Positions 50,260 to 59,849 are shown, counted from the stretch's first letter. The stretch: 64,000 nucleotides of DNA from Clostridiales bacterium (GCA_018365455.1 JAGZJZ010000014.1:1-64000); one strand, 5' to 3'. The notes: a model not told the origin generated them from the sequence alone. Numbers and translations: made by a program.

Positions 50260-50775
50260 ATGAATGTTAGAGAATTTATTGATAATTATAAAGAAAATCC
50301 AGCTACGTTTGAAGAACTGGAAATAAAGCATTACATTCCATGTGCGGTTAAAATTAGCGCTATCGATGGGATACAGCAACGACTGGTTCATGAGAATACA
50401 GAAGGGCTGATCACCTTCTCTTCTATAGAAAAATATTTCTTATTCATTATGACTGTCATTGACTTATACACAGAGCTGGAAATAGACTCTCCGGTTACAG
50501 ATGACTACGATCTTCTTGCAGAGCATGGTCTGATTAAGAAAATCATTGATGAGATTGGTGCTGATTACTATGATTTCATGGAACTGTTAAATATGCGCTG
50601 GTTAGATATAGTCAGAGACAACAATACTATTGAAGCTTCCGTTAACAGAGTGTTAGGTGCGATGCAAATTGGTTTGCAGGAAGGTGTTAATCAAATAGCT
50701 TCTTCTATGCTTGGCTCTGCATCACTTGCTGGTGAAGATGCTTCGAAGTTAATACAGAACTTATTTACAAAATAA
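50260..50775 (+). CDS. Putative tail assembly chaperone-like protein, 171 aa
   Basis: Helical, acidic protein two genes upstream of the tape measure gene, with the size and charge of tail assembly chaperones. Contains TVIDLYTELEIDSPVTDDYDLLAEHGLIKKIIDEIG. No slippery sequence linking it to a downstream frame was found. Strong AAAAAGGAGGACTCTAA site. Function by position. Confidence 0.45.
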   Translation: MNVREFIDNYKENPATFEELEIKHYIPCAVKISAIDGIQQRLVHENTEGLITFSSIEKYFLFIMTVIDLYTELEIDSPVTDDYDLLAEHGLIKKIIDEIGADYYDFMELLNMRWLDIVRDNNTIEASVNRVLGAMQIGLQEGVNQIASSMLGSASLAGEDASKLIQNLFTK

Positions 50776-50788
50776 AGTACATATATTC

Positions 50789-50824
50789 AAAGACTTATCC
50801 TTTCATCGGGATAGGTCTTTTTTA
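50789..50824 (+). terminator. Terminator hairpin after the chaperone-like gene
   Basis: AAAGACTTATCC (50789-50800) pairs with GGATAGGTCTTT (50809-50820) apart from one wobble, followed by a T run. Confidence 0.8.
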
Positions 50825-50841
50825 TTGGGAGGGAGGAATAA

Positions 50842-51216
50842 ATGGCAGTAATAACTGAAGCTGAAATATTAGAATTAGTAAAAGATCAGATAATGGAATA
50901 CGCAAATAAAGTTGTAGATGAATTTCACAGTGTCTCACAAGAAACAATTCAATATTTCTATGGAGATTATGTTCCGTTTTATTACAGCAGAGCCGACAGC
51001 TTGTATGGAACCGTGACAAAAATATATCCACGATGGACAGGTAAAGGTGCAGTTTGTGGTTTACATATTTCCAGTGGTGGAGTTGTAACTAACCACGACT
51101 CATCTGATTACGTATTCACGGGAGCTATGGAAATGGGTGTACATGGAACATCTCTTATTGCCACTACTGCCCCATCTCCTATGGAAACAATTATGAACTA
51201 TTACGACAGTCTATAA
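50842..51216 (+). CDS. Hypothetical tail-region protein, 124 aa
   Basis: Contains VDEFHSVSQETIQYFYGDYVPFYYSRADSLYGTVTKIY and a glycine-rich end; the pattern resembles tail component proteins of phages. Lies between the chaperone-like gene and the antirepressor. Starts behind GGGAGGGAGGAATAA. Confidence 0.5.
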   Translation: MAVITEAEILELVKDQIMEYANKVVDEFHSVSQETIQYFYGDYVPFYYSRADSLYGTVTKIYPRWTGKGAVCGLHISSGGVVTNHDSSDYVFTGAMEMGVHGTSLIATTAPSPMETIMNYYDSL

Positions 51217-51236
51217 ATAGTGAACGGAGGAAAGAA

Positions 51237-52151
51237 ATGAATAGGACTTTTACAAGGAAAGAATTACAGGAACAAATAGGATTTAACGCTGAGGATGCAA
51301 AGATAATTATGGAGTATCAAAAGAGATTACCGATCCTTATTGAAAATGATGAAGTAGATGGGTTTTGTGTAAATGCCAGAGACTTATGGGAACAACTGGC
51401 GGTTGACAGGCAATTTTCCAAATGGATAAGTGACAGCATTGCAAAAGGTAGTTTTACTGAATCTAAGGACTATTCTTCAGAATTTTTTCAAAATGGTCAC
51501 GTAGTCAAAATAGACTACGTCAATTTATCCCAACAGAAAATGGCCCGCAACGGTATTACTTTAGAATACCATATCACTTTAGATATGGCGAAACAAATAG
51601 CAATGTTTGCTGGCACGCATAAAAACTCAAATGAAGCTTTGCGTAAAAATAGTCAGTTAACACGACAATATTTCATTCTTATGGAAAAAGCTGTGCGTCA
51701 AAATATTGATTGGCTGAAAGTCCGTCATCCTGAAAAGGAAGGGTATATCAAGTTATGTTCTGCTCTGGATAAATACATAAATGAGAAATCTGGACGAAGC
51801 GCTGATAAATGGGATTACTCTGCTGAAGCTGATGCGATAAATATCATATGTACTGGTTTAAAAGCCCAATCTATAAGAAACCATTTAGGCATATTTAACG
51901 GCAGTGATTTAACCAGAGATAGCTTAACGAAACAATACAATGAGTACTTATTGAAAATGCAGGAAATGGACATTGTGTATCTGGGAATGCAAATGGACAG
52001 GTGCCAACGTTATGAGATGCTGAATCAAACATTTAATATCTTATTTCCTAACGCTGTATCTTTAGTCGAAAATATCAGCACATCTGAAATTCTAGATAAC
52101 AAAACTAAGTTTCTGAAAGAAGTAAAAGACAAATACGGGAAAGTGGCATGA
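51237..52151 (+). CDS. AntA/AntB-type antirepressor, 304 aa
   Basis: The N-terminal 110 residues match the AntA/AntB antirepressor domain: FCVNARDLWEQLAVDRQFSKWISDSI, and MARNGITLEYHITLDMAKQIAM. The C-terminal part, SGRSADKWDYSAEADAINIICTGLKAQSIRNHLG, is shared with the decayed copy at 33795-34621. Antirepressors relieve prophage repression. Its place inside the tail module, directly before the tape measure gene, is unusual. Confidence 0.85.
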   Translation: MNRTFTRKELQEQIGFNAEDAKIIMEYQKRLPILIENDEVDGFCVNARDLWEQLAVDRQFSKWISDSIAKGSFTESKDYSSEFFQNGHVVKIDYVNLSQQKMARNGITLEYHITLDMAKQIAMFAGTHKNSNEALRKNSQLTRQYFILMEKAVRQNIDWLKVRHPEKEGYIKLCSALDKYINEKSGRSADKWDYSAEADAINIICTGLKAQSIRNHLGIFNGSDLTRDSLTKQYNEYLLKMQEMDIVYLGMQMDRCQRYEMLNQTFNILFPNAVSLVENISTSEILDNKTKFLKEVKDKYGKVA

Positions 52152-52191
52152 AATTGCTACCTTCCTTTTTTAATTGAAAGGAAGTGAGGAT

Positions 52192-55001
52192 TTGGAAAAA
52201 GATCTATTACTAAATATAACTGGTGACACCAAAAAGATTATAGAAGAAATCAATGGTCTACAAAACACTGAGGTTACAATAAAACTGGATGGAGATTTTG
52301 GCGATCTAATGAAGGATATACAATCATCAGCTAAAAAGATGAGTACTTCATTCAGTAAAGCTTTTGATGGAATTGATTTATCCTCTTTGAACAAAGCAAG
52401 TCATCAAATGAAAGCCATTGAAAAGGTTTCTGCGAATATAAACGCAGAACAAATGAAGTTAGCTAGTATAAATAAGCAAATCGCTTCTGAAGAAAAGAAA
52501 TATAGCGCTGATACTTCAAAAGCTGCTTTGGCAAATGCTAAAAACTCTTGGAAAAATGCCACAAAAGACGGCTATAAAATTACTTCAAAAAATGTCCAGG
52601 AAATGCAGGACTATGTTAAATGGTATGAGAAAGCACAATCTTTGGGCGGTAAACCACCAAAAACTTTCCAGGATAGCGGTGAACGATTTAACTATGCTGA
52701 AGAATATGAAACAGCCACAAAAGCACTCCAGAAATTTTATACTACTCAGAAAATGGCTCCACCGGTTGGGAATCTTAATCAGCAAAAGGAAGCAATTGAA
52801 TCTAATATAGCGGCATTAAAAGAAGAGTTGGATACGCTTAATCAAGTTCAAAATCAAAGTAAGAACTTATCAAGCTCTAATATTTCAATTGATCCTTTAA
52901 AGATTGAAGTTGATTTCTCTGCATTAGATACTCTTCAATCAAAGATCTCTACTATTAATGACTCAATTGCCAATATGCAGCCTATTAAGATTCAAGAGCA
53001 GAAAGTTGACGGGAATAAAGGTGCTGGGAAAGGAACCTCTCCTTCACCTAAACCGCAAGAAGACGATGCACTTGAAGCCAACCGAAAAAAGCTTGTTAAT
53101 TTCAGTAAATCAACAATTGCTAAACTGAATACCGCTATTAAAAAAAATAAATATGCAGACTCTAAGGATGCTACTGACTTAATTAAGAAATTAAACTTAG
53201 GTGTAGTAGGCAACTTGGCAGATGCAGATAAAACCATCGAGACTCTTACGCAAAAAAGTGAAAAAGTAATTAGTAATCTTCAAAATAATCATGCAATAAG
53301 GGCTAAATCTATATCCGATGAAGCAGAAAAACAAAAAACGTTAAATAAATTATATGATGATTCATTAAAACAAGAGAAAACTTACATGAATCTTAAATCA
53401 AAATATAATTCTGGTGAAAAGTCTGAAGATAATAAATTAGATTTAGAAAATGCCTATAAGACACGTTTACAGTATTCAAAAGAAATTGAAAAGCTGAATC
53501 AAGAAGGTTTTTATAATAGTCAAAAGGCTTATGATTTAGAGCAAAAGAAATCTGCACTTCAAAAAGACTATGCTCAAACAATGATGAAAAGCGCTGCTCC
53601 AAGTGAAAAGCCAGTTAGTGATTCCTCTTATAAAAGATTATATGACGGCATTGAAAAATATCAAGGAAAGCAAATTGACACAAGAAATTTAATCAATACT
53701 AATGGGTTGAATGAAGCACTTAGTACCATTACCAAAGTCAAAGATGAGATAAATAAGCTCTCAGATAATGGTAAATTTACAGGTTCATCTAAACAGTTTA
53801 ATGATTTAAATAACAGCGCAAAAGAGGCGTTTCAAACTATTGATAAACTGACAAAAGTCGAAAATCAGCTTGTTAATAAAAAAGGAAAGCTACTTAGTGG
53901 GTTTGAATTAGGCAATTCGAATGACCTAGCAAAATTAAAACAACAAATGGTTGAAGTAGCAAAAGCTACCGCTAATGGTAAGGTCAAGATAAAAGAGTTT
54001 AATGACACCACGAAGGAATTAAAGTATACCGTAACAGACAATAATAACCAAGTTAAACAGATGAAACTCGTTCCTGATATGGATAACAATGGTTTCCGTC
54101 AAGCAGTTGGAACTGTAAAAGAACAAGCTGGCTTAATTAGTGGAATGTTAGATGGTATTGGTACGAAATTCCGTTCACTTTTTCAGTATGCAGTATCCTC
54201 AATTGGAATTTATCAAGTATGGGGAATGTTTAAACAGGGAATTGGTGTTGTAAAAGATTTTGATACCGCTCTTACAGATTTAAAGAAAACTTCTAATGGC
54301 ACTGCTCAAGATTATGCCAATTTTACACAAACTGTGCAGAAAAGTGCTCCTAAAATCGGTACAACTAGCCAAGTCTTAACTGAATCTGCTGCTGATTGGA
54401 GTCGTTTAGGTTATAGCTTAGATGATTCTGCAACAATGGCAAAGAACACGGCTGTATTAATGAACGTTTCAGAATTTGAAAATGTATCAGATGCAACAAA
54501 CAGCTTAATTAGTATCATGCAAGCTTTCCATATTAATGCCGATGAAAGTATGGGATTAATAGATAAGCTTAACAATGTCGGAAACAATTATGCGATCAGT
54601 ACAGACGAAATTGCAAGTAGTTTAATGCGTTCTTCAGCTGCTTTGGTTGCTGCAGGAAACTCAATTGACGAGGCAATCGCATTAACAGCAAGTTCAAACA
54701 GTATAGTGCAAGATCCAGAGTCCGTCGGAGCCGGACTAAAAACAGTTTCACTCCGTCTCAGAGGGACAGATAGTGCAAAGAAAGAACTCGAAGAATCTGG
54801 TGAAGATGTCTCCGATTTCACAACAAATATATCTAAGCTTCAAGAATCATTAAAAGAATTAACTAAAGTAGAATCCAATAGCTTTGAAGGATTTGATATT
54901 TTAAAAGATGATGGTTCTTATAAATCTACATATCAAATTTTATTAGGGATCGGTAAGATATGGAAAGAGATTGGAGAACAACAAGGAGACCTTGCGCAGG
55001 C
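52192..55001 (+). CDS. Tail tape measure protein, exon 1
   Basis: A TTG start at 52192 follows AAAGGAAGTGAGGAT. Long heptad-rich coiled coils cover residues 30-640. The conserved tape measure core begins near FRSLFQYAVSSIGIYQVWGMFKQG and includes VLTESAADWSRLGYSLDDSATMAKNTAVLMNVSEF. The continuous frame reaches a stop at 55021, but the natural protein continues in exon 2. I place the exon end at 55001 because GC + A rebuilds an Ala codon giving LAQA-NILEKMFGKN. Confidence 0.85.
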
Positions 55002-55408
55002 AAAAGTTTGCCTGGCTGCATAGAAATATGTAGTATAGAACACATTTAATTGCAGGTAATCCCTTAGAGCCTTGCACCACAATATAGGAGAAATCACTAT
55101 ATGACGGTTTTACAACGTAAGGATTGGGTGTTCATGCAGCGAAGTTCCTAAGTGGAAACATAAGGAAAACGTTCACAGACTATCCCCATGTCGGGATTCA
55201 TGGTCAGAATACATACATGAATCATTAGGAGTACGGCTCAATCGCAAATGGAGTGGGTGAAATTCCCTTAAATGGAAAAGGTGTGACCATAACAAGTAAT
55301 GTTGATGGATAAGAAATAGTCGGAACTTATATTAAAGTATAAGAAACTGTAGTTATGATATTAACTAACAATTTATTGAAGTTTTGCGAACTTCAATTAA
55401 CATATTTG
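55002..55408 (+). ncRNA. Group I intron 1 in the tape measure gene
   Basis: About 407 bases. Conserved core: AATTGCAGGTAATCCC (P/P4 side), GTTCACAGACTAT (R, 55171) and AAGAAATAGTCGG (S, 55311), whose CAGACTA/TAGTC parts form P7. P1: exon CAGGC (54997-55001) pairs with intron GCCTG (55010-55014). P10: intron GTTT (55006-55009) pairs with exon-2 AAAC (55409-55412). The last intron base is G. The splice-site pair is C-G rather than the usual U.G. No endonuclease gene inside. Confidence 0.8.
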
Positions 55409-55742
55409 AAACATCCTAGAGAAGATGTTTGGCAAAAATAGAGCCCAAATTGGTGCCGCTATTTTGCAAAATCCTGATCTTCTTGAAAGCGTATATAATT
55501 CTTCAGGCAATTCTGATGGATCTGCAGCTCAAGAATTAGATACATATTTAGGCTCCATTGAAGCACACGTACAGCAGCTTCAGGAAGCATTCAACCAGTT
55601 ATGGACAAATACCTTTGATTCATCTATGGTAAAAGGTTTTGTTGATATGGGAACGTCCATAATAAAATTAGTAGATGACGTAGGTCTATTAAATATAGCA
55701 TTGACTGGTTTAGCAGTATTTGCAACAAAAAAAGGCATGGGT
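55409..55742 (+). CDS. Tail tape measure protein, exon 2
   Basis: Reads NILEKMFGKNRAQIGAAILQNPDLLESVYNSS..., a region typical of tape measure proteins, through GLLNIALTGLAVFATKKGMG. It is followed at once by TGA in the intron. It joins exon 1 in phase 2 and exon 3 in phase 0. Confidence 0.85.
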
Positions 55743-56264
55743 TGACCCGAAATGTAGGGTGACATAAATCAAGTTTGATGCCCATCCTAACCTAACGGTA
55801 ACGTACAGCGAGAACATTATATGTTCAAGGGGTTAGGCAGTTATGTGCCCTTGGCTTAAAAGTCAAGTTTTATATAACATAAGCAATACTCGATACTGGT
55901 GCGTGTAAGAATCGCATGACATTTGATAATAATGTCCGGGGAAGCTCCGTTAAGTTTTATCTACCAAGCTATTGTGGTGACATAATAGTGGCGTTGTTAA
56001 TCGCAACGGTATGGTAACAAGGATAAGATTTGGGTAATCCGCAGCAAAGCCTTTTATATATGTTTATATATGTAAAAGGAATGTTCACAGGCCACAATGG
56101 GTACTTGGTATTTTATATCAAGAGGGTATGGTCGGAAACTGAGTGTCCACAACACTTTTATTATCAGCATATTTACACCATATGCTTTGTGGAAATTGGG
56201 ACTTGCTTGATGTGTGAGTTATGGTGTGAACATCAAAAATAATTTGAATAAAAGGATGTGAAAA

Positions 56265-56513
56265 ATGATTAGTAAAAATGAAATTATAAATCCAATATTT
56301 GGCGAAGATGATATTCATCCTAACTATGATAATCATGAAAATTTTTATTGTGGTATATGCTATCTTACTCCATATGGAATTAAAAAAGATGCTTTCCGTG
56401 ATATGTTGGGCGAGTTAATGGAATATGCGAAATCAAAAGGACTTACCATACGGCAAGCCCAGCATTTATTCATTGCTTGTAGTGACTATGTTTTAGACAA
56501 CAAGATTCTATAA
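56265..56513 (+). CDS. Hypothetical 82-aa protein (intron cargo)
   Basis: Starts behind AAAAGGATGTGAAAA. Contains NFYCGICYLTPYGIKKDAFRDMLGELMEYAKSKGLTIRQAQHLF, with an HTH-like second half. First gene after the intron core. No homing endonuclease motif. Not recognised. Confidence 0.6.
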   Translation: MISKNEIINPIFGEDDIHPNYDNHENFYCGICYLTPYGIKKDAFRDMLGELMEYAKSKGLTIRQAQHLFIACSDYVLDNKIL

Positions 56514-56599
56514 AAGAAATGCTCCGGGTGCACTCCAGAGCATTCTAATGTACGTACAGCGGTAGTACTTTCCACTGTAGTGAATGGTTTACAGTGCCA

Positions 56600-56627
56600 T
56601 AGCAATCGTCATTGCTGTTTTCCTTTT
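56600..56627 (+). terminator. Hairpin terminator between convergent genes
   Basis: AGCAAT-CGTC-ATTGCT followed by GTTTTCCTTTTT. A second hairpin, AATGCTC/GAGCATT, lies at 56518-56544. They separate the 82-aa gene from the converging membrane-peptide gene. Confidence 0.55.
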
Positions 56628-56644
56628 TAATCCTTTGAAAAACA

Positions 56645-56830
56645 TTACTGTTCCTCAATGCTCTGTTCTTGGTCATTTTTATATTCAAGTGTCATAGATC
56701 CATAACCCGTTTTAATGTGAAAATGGGATGGTCTACTATTCTTGATAATGATCATATGTATTGTTGATGTGATGCAAAATAACAACAAACACAGCAGAGC
56801 GACTATTGAAAGAATAACAGCTTCTGACAT
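56645..56830 (-). CDS. Small membrane peptide unit 1, 61 aa
   Basis: One hydrophobic helix at residues 5-30 (AVILSIVALLCLLLFCITSTIHMIII), then a basic turn and a polar tail with SHFHIKTGYGSMTLEYK. GGAGGGTAGCA precedes the ATG. The leader (56831-57163) is long and structured. Size and topology resemble type I toxin peptides of Firmicutes prophages. Confidence 0.6.
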   Translation of the reverse strand: MSEAVILSIVALLCLLLFCITSTIHMIIIKNSRPSHFHIKTGYGSMTLEYKNDQEQSIEEQ

Positions 56831-57163
56831 TGCTACCCTCCTTTCTACTAATGGAATGGAAAGCAGGGTAGAACATCAGGGCTGAATTTCACGTCAAATA
56901 TCATTGTGCCTCACGCTTCTCTCTACCATAGTGGTAATTGTTGGATTATCATGTTACTGTAGCACGCGCATGTACAATTATATTATACGGCTACACAATA
57001 ATTTTGTGTAGTCTGAACATTTGTTTTAAAGAGAATAGCCACCCTATATAAGCGATGGCTTTGATCATAGATAGACCAATATGAAAAATGCAAAAACGCC
57101 ACGGCTGGACTACCCGTGACGCTTTCTCAACTACTACCACTACTCTCCTACTCTTGACATGTA
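56831..57163 (-). promoter_or_regulatory. Leader region of membrane peptide unit 1
   Basis: No gene. On the minus strand it contains GTTCAGACTA, then CTACACAA/TTGTGTAG (hairpin), and TATAAT within GTATAATATAATTGTAC (56977-56993). These motifs recur in the leader of unit 3 as GTTCCGACTA and GTACAATATAATTGTAC. Confidence 0.4.
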
Positions 57164-57331
57164 CTAATTTGCATTATCCTGATTTTCATAAAACTCACTA
57201 TCAATTTTCATACCAGTCTGGTCTACCGATAAATGAAATTCTTTAGTGTTTTTAGAGTAGATTCTATTGACCAAATAGTATCCTAATCCTAGTAATACAA
57301 GCTTCAGGATGAAGTCGAAAATAATCTCCAT
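57164..57331 (-). CDS. Small membrane peptide unit 2, 55 aa
   Basis: Hydrophobic helix at residues 2-21 (EIIFDFILKLVLLGLGYYLV), then NRIYSKNTKEFHLSVDQTGMKI, similar in layout to unit 1. Starts behind GGGAGGGAGGTGAGAT, the same start context as unit 3. Confidence 0.6.
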   Translation of the reverse strand: MEIIFDFILKLVLLGLGYYLVNRIYSKNTKEFHLSVDQTGMKIDSEFYENQDNAN

Positions 57332-57514
57332 ATCTCACCTCCCTCCCGTGATAAAATAACGTTTGGGAATTTTGGTGTGGAGAACCCACTAGATGTTTTT
57401 CTCAAGAGCGTTACACTCACTTTTCCCTAGAAAGCTAGGAATGTGAAGTTAATAAGTTACGCTTCTCAGTGCACTTTGATTCTTCTATATTATAACATTT
57501 AATAATAGAAAAAT

Positions 57515-57619
57515 CTACCATATTAACATTATATTATAATTAAAAAATCTTCTTTCAACTACTATCGCGGTGTATATTATAGCAATTTTACTTAGTTTGA
57601 ACTTTTGTTCTGTCCCCAT
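57515..57619 (-). CDS. Small peptide unit 3, 34 aa
   Basis: GGGGAGGTGAGAT precedes the ATG, identical to unit 2. The peptide is short with a moderately hydrophobic centre (SKIAIIYTAIVVERRFF). It may be a degraded or minimal version of the membrane peptides. Its coding end also contains the promoter-like bases for unit 2. Confidence 0.4.
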   Translation of the reverse strand: MGTEQKFKLSKIAIIYTAIVVERRFFNYNIMLIW

Positions 57620-58030
57620 ATCTCACCTCCCCTCTGATTGTAAAGTCTATCATCTTAGGGAAGCTCTCGAGCAGAACGCTCAGAATTTTAGAAACTTCTG
57701 AAATGACTGTCACCTATCTTTCTGACACTTATTTATGCCTGTGACGTTATCGGGTTCCATCGGTACAATAATGCAAATCATGGTGCGATTTGCTGTACAA
57801 TTATATTGTACCATATTTTACCAGATTTTATAGTCGGAACATTTGTTTCTAAAATTTAGCAAAGTGTGGCTAACACTATAATCTGAAATGGGGAAGAATA
57901 AATATTTTCTTGTTAATCCTAAGAGATTAACCGTTGGCAGACAACACTAAAATTAGCCGTTAGGAGAGGTTATGTGATACAGCGGTATCTCTCTTCTCTC
58001 CTTAAAATATCAAAAAGAAAGGATAATAAT
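57620..58030. promoter_or_regulatory. Divergent leaders between unit 3 and the 143-aa gene
   Basis: Minus side: the perfect palindrome GTACAAT-TAT-ATTGTAC (about 57806-57822) and GTTCCGACTA. Plus side: the palindrome AGTGTGGCTAACACT (57863-57877) abuts a TATAAT box (57877-57882). Hairpins GTTAATC/GATTAAC and AGGAGAG/CTCTCCT (57963-58003, with inner GATAC/GTATC) follow before the gene at 58031. The 15-base palindrome also occurs at 16158. Confidence 0.45.
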
Positions 58031-58462
58031 ATGTATCTTAAAATTAAAATAAACACGCTTTCAGATCTCGATCAGATAATCAACAAAATTGAAGAAATAA
58101 AGAAAAACCACCCCTATATAGATTTAAATATTGAGGTGGTCTGGAAGGATACTACTCCTTTATTTCTATGCAACTTATATTTACCAAATACTTTACAGAA
58201 AGCAGGTGATAATATGGTAGTACAACCATTAGACAAGCAAATTGCTACAGCAGTTGAAATATTTAAGCTTCTTGAAAAAAACAAAATTACGTTCAGCGAA
58301 TTTCCATTTATTAATCAAATTGTTTGTGATTCAATAAAAAACCAAGCTGAAACCGTTGAATATGAAACCATTAGTAACTACATGATAGGTAAAAAAGTAA
58401 GAGATTCAGCAGATGTAATTATTGAATACCATTGTGAAGATCCGGATGAAGAGGATGACTAA
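58031..58462 (+). CDS. Hypothetical 143-aa protein (intron cargo)
   Basis: Start at 58031 follows AAAGAAAGGATAATAAT. The N-terminal 55 residues (LKIKINTLSDLDQIINKIEEIKKNHPYIDLNIEV) resemble the small protein at 60443. The rest (DKQIATAVEIFKLLEKNKITFSEFPFINQIV) resembles the end of the gene at 60049. It looks like a fusion of the two. An internal ATG at 58214 with CAGGTGATAAT may start the second part separately. Confidence 0.6.
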   Translation: MYLKIKINTLSDLDQIINKIEEIKKNHPYIDLNIEVVWKDTTPLFLCNLYLPNTLQKAGDNMVVQPLDKQIATAVEIFKLLEKNKITFSEFPFINQIVCDSIKNQAETVEYETISNYMIGKKVRDSADVIIEYHCEDPDEEDD

Positions 58463-58474
58463 TATAATTCTATA

Positions 58475-59311
58475 TTACCATTCCTCAGAAATCTTATAGT
58501 CTTTATATGAGTTCATTATTAATTTAGTAAATTTTTCAGGCAGAGTCCAATTATCACCAGAATAAGAGATCGCATTTAACAGATCTTCTAGCGATTTTTG
58601 CGGTACTTCTAATAATACGTATGACCATCGATGTTTATGTAAACCATAGAAACAATATAATAAATCAGTATCCTGATTCCAATGGAAAACAAAATGGCAA
58701 ACTTCAACCGTTGTTACATAAATCTCTATATAATCATCAAAATCGTAGTCCCCTCGTTGAGTATTTGCTAATATAATCTTATATATTCTTTCAATTGGAT
58801 CTAAAGATCTCCATTTAATTAATTGATTATTTGTTAATTCTATAAGAATTTCAATTATGCGTTTATGTCGATTTACATATATTTCGTCTTCGACATTTGA
58901 TTTATCGTACAGTATATTAATTTCACTTTCCAAACCTTGAAGTTTTGTAATGTAGCGGTCTTTTTCTTTAATAATTGCTTTGTAATTATTAACTTCCAAT
59001 ATGCATGAATTTTCTCTTGCTAAAATATCTGACATCAATTCATGTTTATTAAAGCGAGAATTCAAAAACATACTTTGGAAAGAATTCAATTCCTCTTCTT
59101 GGTATTTTATAGTGTTTCTTAAACGGCTAATAATTTTATTAAAAAAATTGAATTCTTGTTGAATGGACTTATTATCTTGCTTCAACTTTAAGTTTTCATT
59201 CTTCAATAATTCATTTTCTTGTAAAATCTTATTGTATGAATGTTCTAGATTGGATAATTCGCTTTGCTTATCACGTAACTTTTTAACAGCTAATTTATTA
59301 TTCCGCTCCAT
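58475..59311 (-). CDS. Coiled-coil protein, 278 aa (intron cargo)
   Basis: Residues 1-130 form a long Lys/Glu/Gln-rich coiled coil. The C-terminal 140 residues are alpha/beta with aromatic clusters (VEVCHFVFHWNQDTDLLYCFYGLHKHRWSYVLLEV). Starts behind AAGGAGTTATGA. Not recognised. Confidence 0.65.
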   Translation of the reverse strand: MERNNKLAVKKLRDKQSELSNLEHSYNKILQENELLKNENLKLKQDNKSIQQEFNFFNKIISRLRNTIKYQEEELNSFQSMFLNSRFNKHELMSDILARENSCILEVNNYKAIIKEKDRYITKLQGLESEINILYDKSNVEDEIYVNRHKRIIEILIELTNNQLIKWRSLDPIERIYKIILANTQRGDYDFDDYIEIYVTTVEVCHFVFHWNQDTDLLYCFYGLHKHRWSYVLLEVPQKSLEDLLNAISYSGDNWTLPEKFTKLIMNSYKDYKISEEW

Positions 59312-59346
59312 TTCATAACTCCTTTATAGAAAGTAGGTGAAAACAC

Positions 59347-59508
59347 ATGACTAATATAAAAAATAAAGACACAATGGAATTATTGCACCAAAAATTATTG
59401 GAAACCATCAAAGAATACTGTAACGAAAATGACACAACAATTATGGAAGTGCACAAATGCATAAACCGTTTAAAAGATGATATCTGCAATGGTACTATTA
59501 AATTCTGA
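59347..59508 (+). CDS. Hypothetical 53-aa protein
   Basis: AGAAAGTAGGTGAAAACAC precedes the ATG, divergent from the coiled-coil gene. Helical with a CNENDTTIMEVHKCINRL segment. Below common length cut-offs but with a good ribosome site. Confidence 0.5.
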   Translation: MTNIKNKDTMELLHQKLLETIKEYCNENDTTIMEVHKCINRLKDDICNGTIKF

Positions 59509-59516
59509 TACAGACA

Positions 59517-59723
59517 TTAGTCTGACAAAGCTGAAACAGATGTATCAATACAAGACAATGAGGAATCAATAGCCTTTAAATGCTCACAAACATCGTTTAT
59601 ACTACTTTCAAAAATACCGTCTCCTCTTATACTTTTTAATTCATCAAGAATTGCTTCCTGATTGCGTGCAATTTGTGACAATGTTTCATTCATAACTGTA
59701 AGCTGCTGTAATATTTCTTCCAT
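59517..59723 (-). CDS. Hypothetical helical 68-aa protein
   Basis: A Leu/Ile heptad helix (EEILQQLTVMNETLSQIARNQEAILDELKSI) followed by a Ser-rich tail. GGAGGTTTTGAG precedes the ATG. Converges with the 53-aa gene. Likely an oligomerising helper; not recognised. Confidence 0.55.
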   Translation of the reverse strand: MEEILQQLTVMNETLSQIARNQEAILDELKSIRGDGIFESSINDVCEHLKAIDSSLSCIDTSVSALSD

Positions 59724-59742
59724 CTCAAAACCTCCTAATAAT

Positions 59743-59771
59743 TTTACATTAATTATACAACCTAATATTCT
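59743..59771 (+). promoter_or_regulatory. Promoter of the riboswitch-like leader
   Basis: TTTACA, 17 bases, TATTCT, pointing rightward toward the structured leader and the 125-aa gene. Confidence 0.4.
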
Positions 59772-59849
59772 TATTAGCTAGAGAGAAAATATGTTCTTAT
59801 GAGAAGTAGGGATGATTTAATACTTGAAGAAAGTCACATGACAGATGAA

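Noticed and set aside
50260..52192. Programmed frameshift joining tail chaperone genes
   Set aside because: I found no slippery heptamer at the end of the 171-residue gene, and the next gene begins after a terminator hairpin.
55743..56264. Group II intron or intein as the cause of the tape measure split
   Set aside because: No GTGYG start, domain V or reverse transcriptase is seen, and the flanks are not in a continuous frame as an intein would need; group I P1, P7 and P10 pairings fit.
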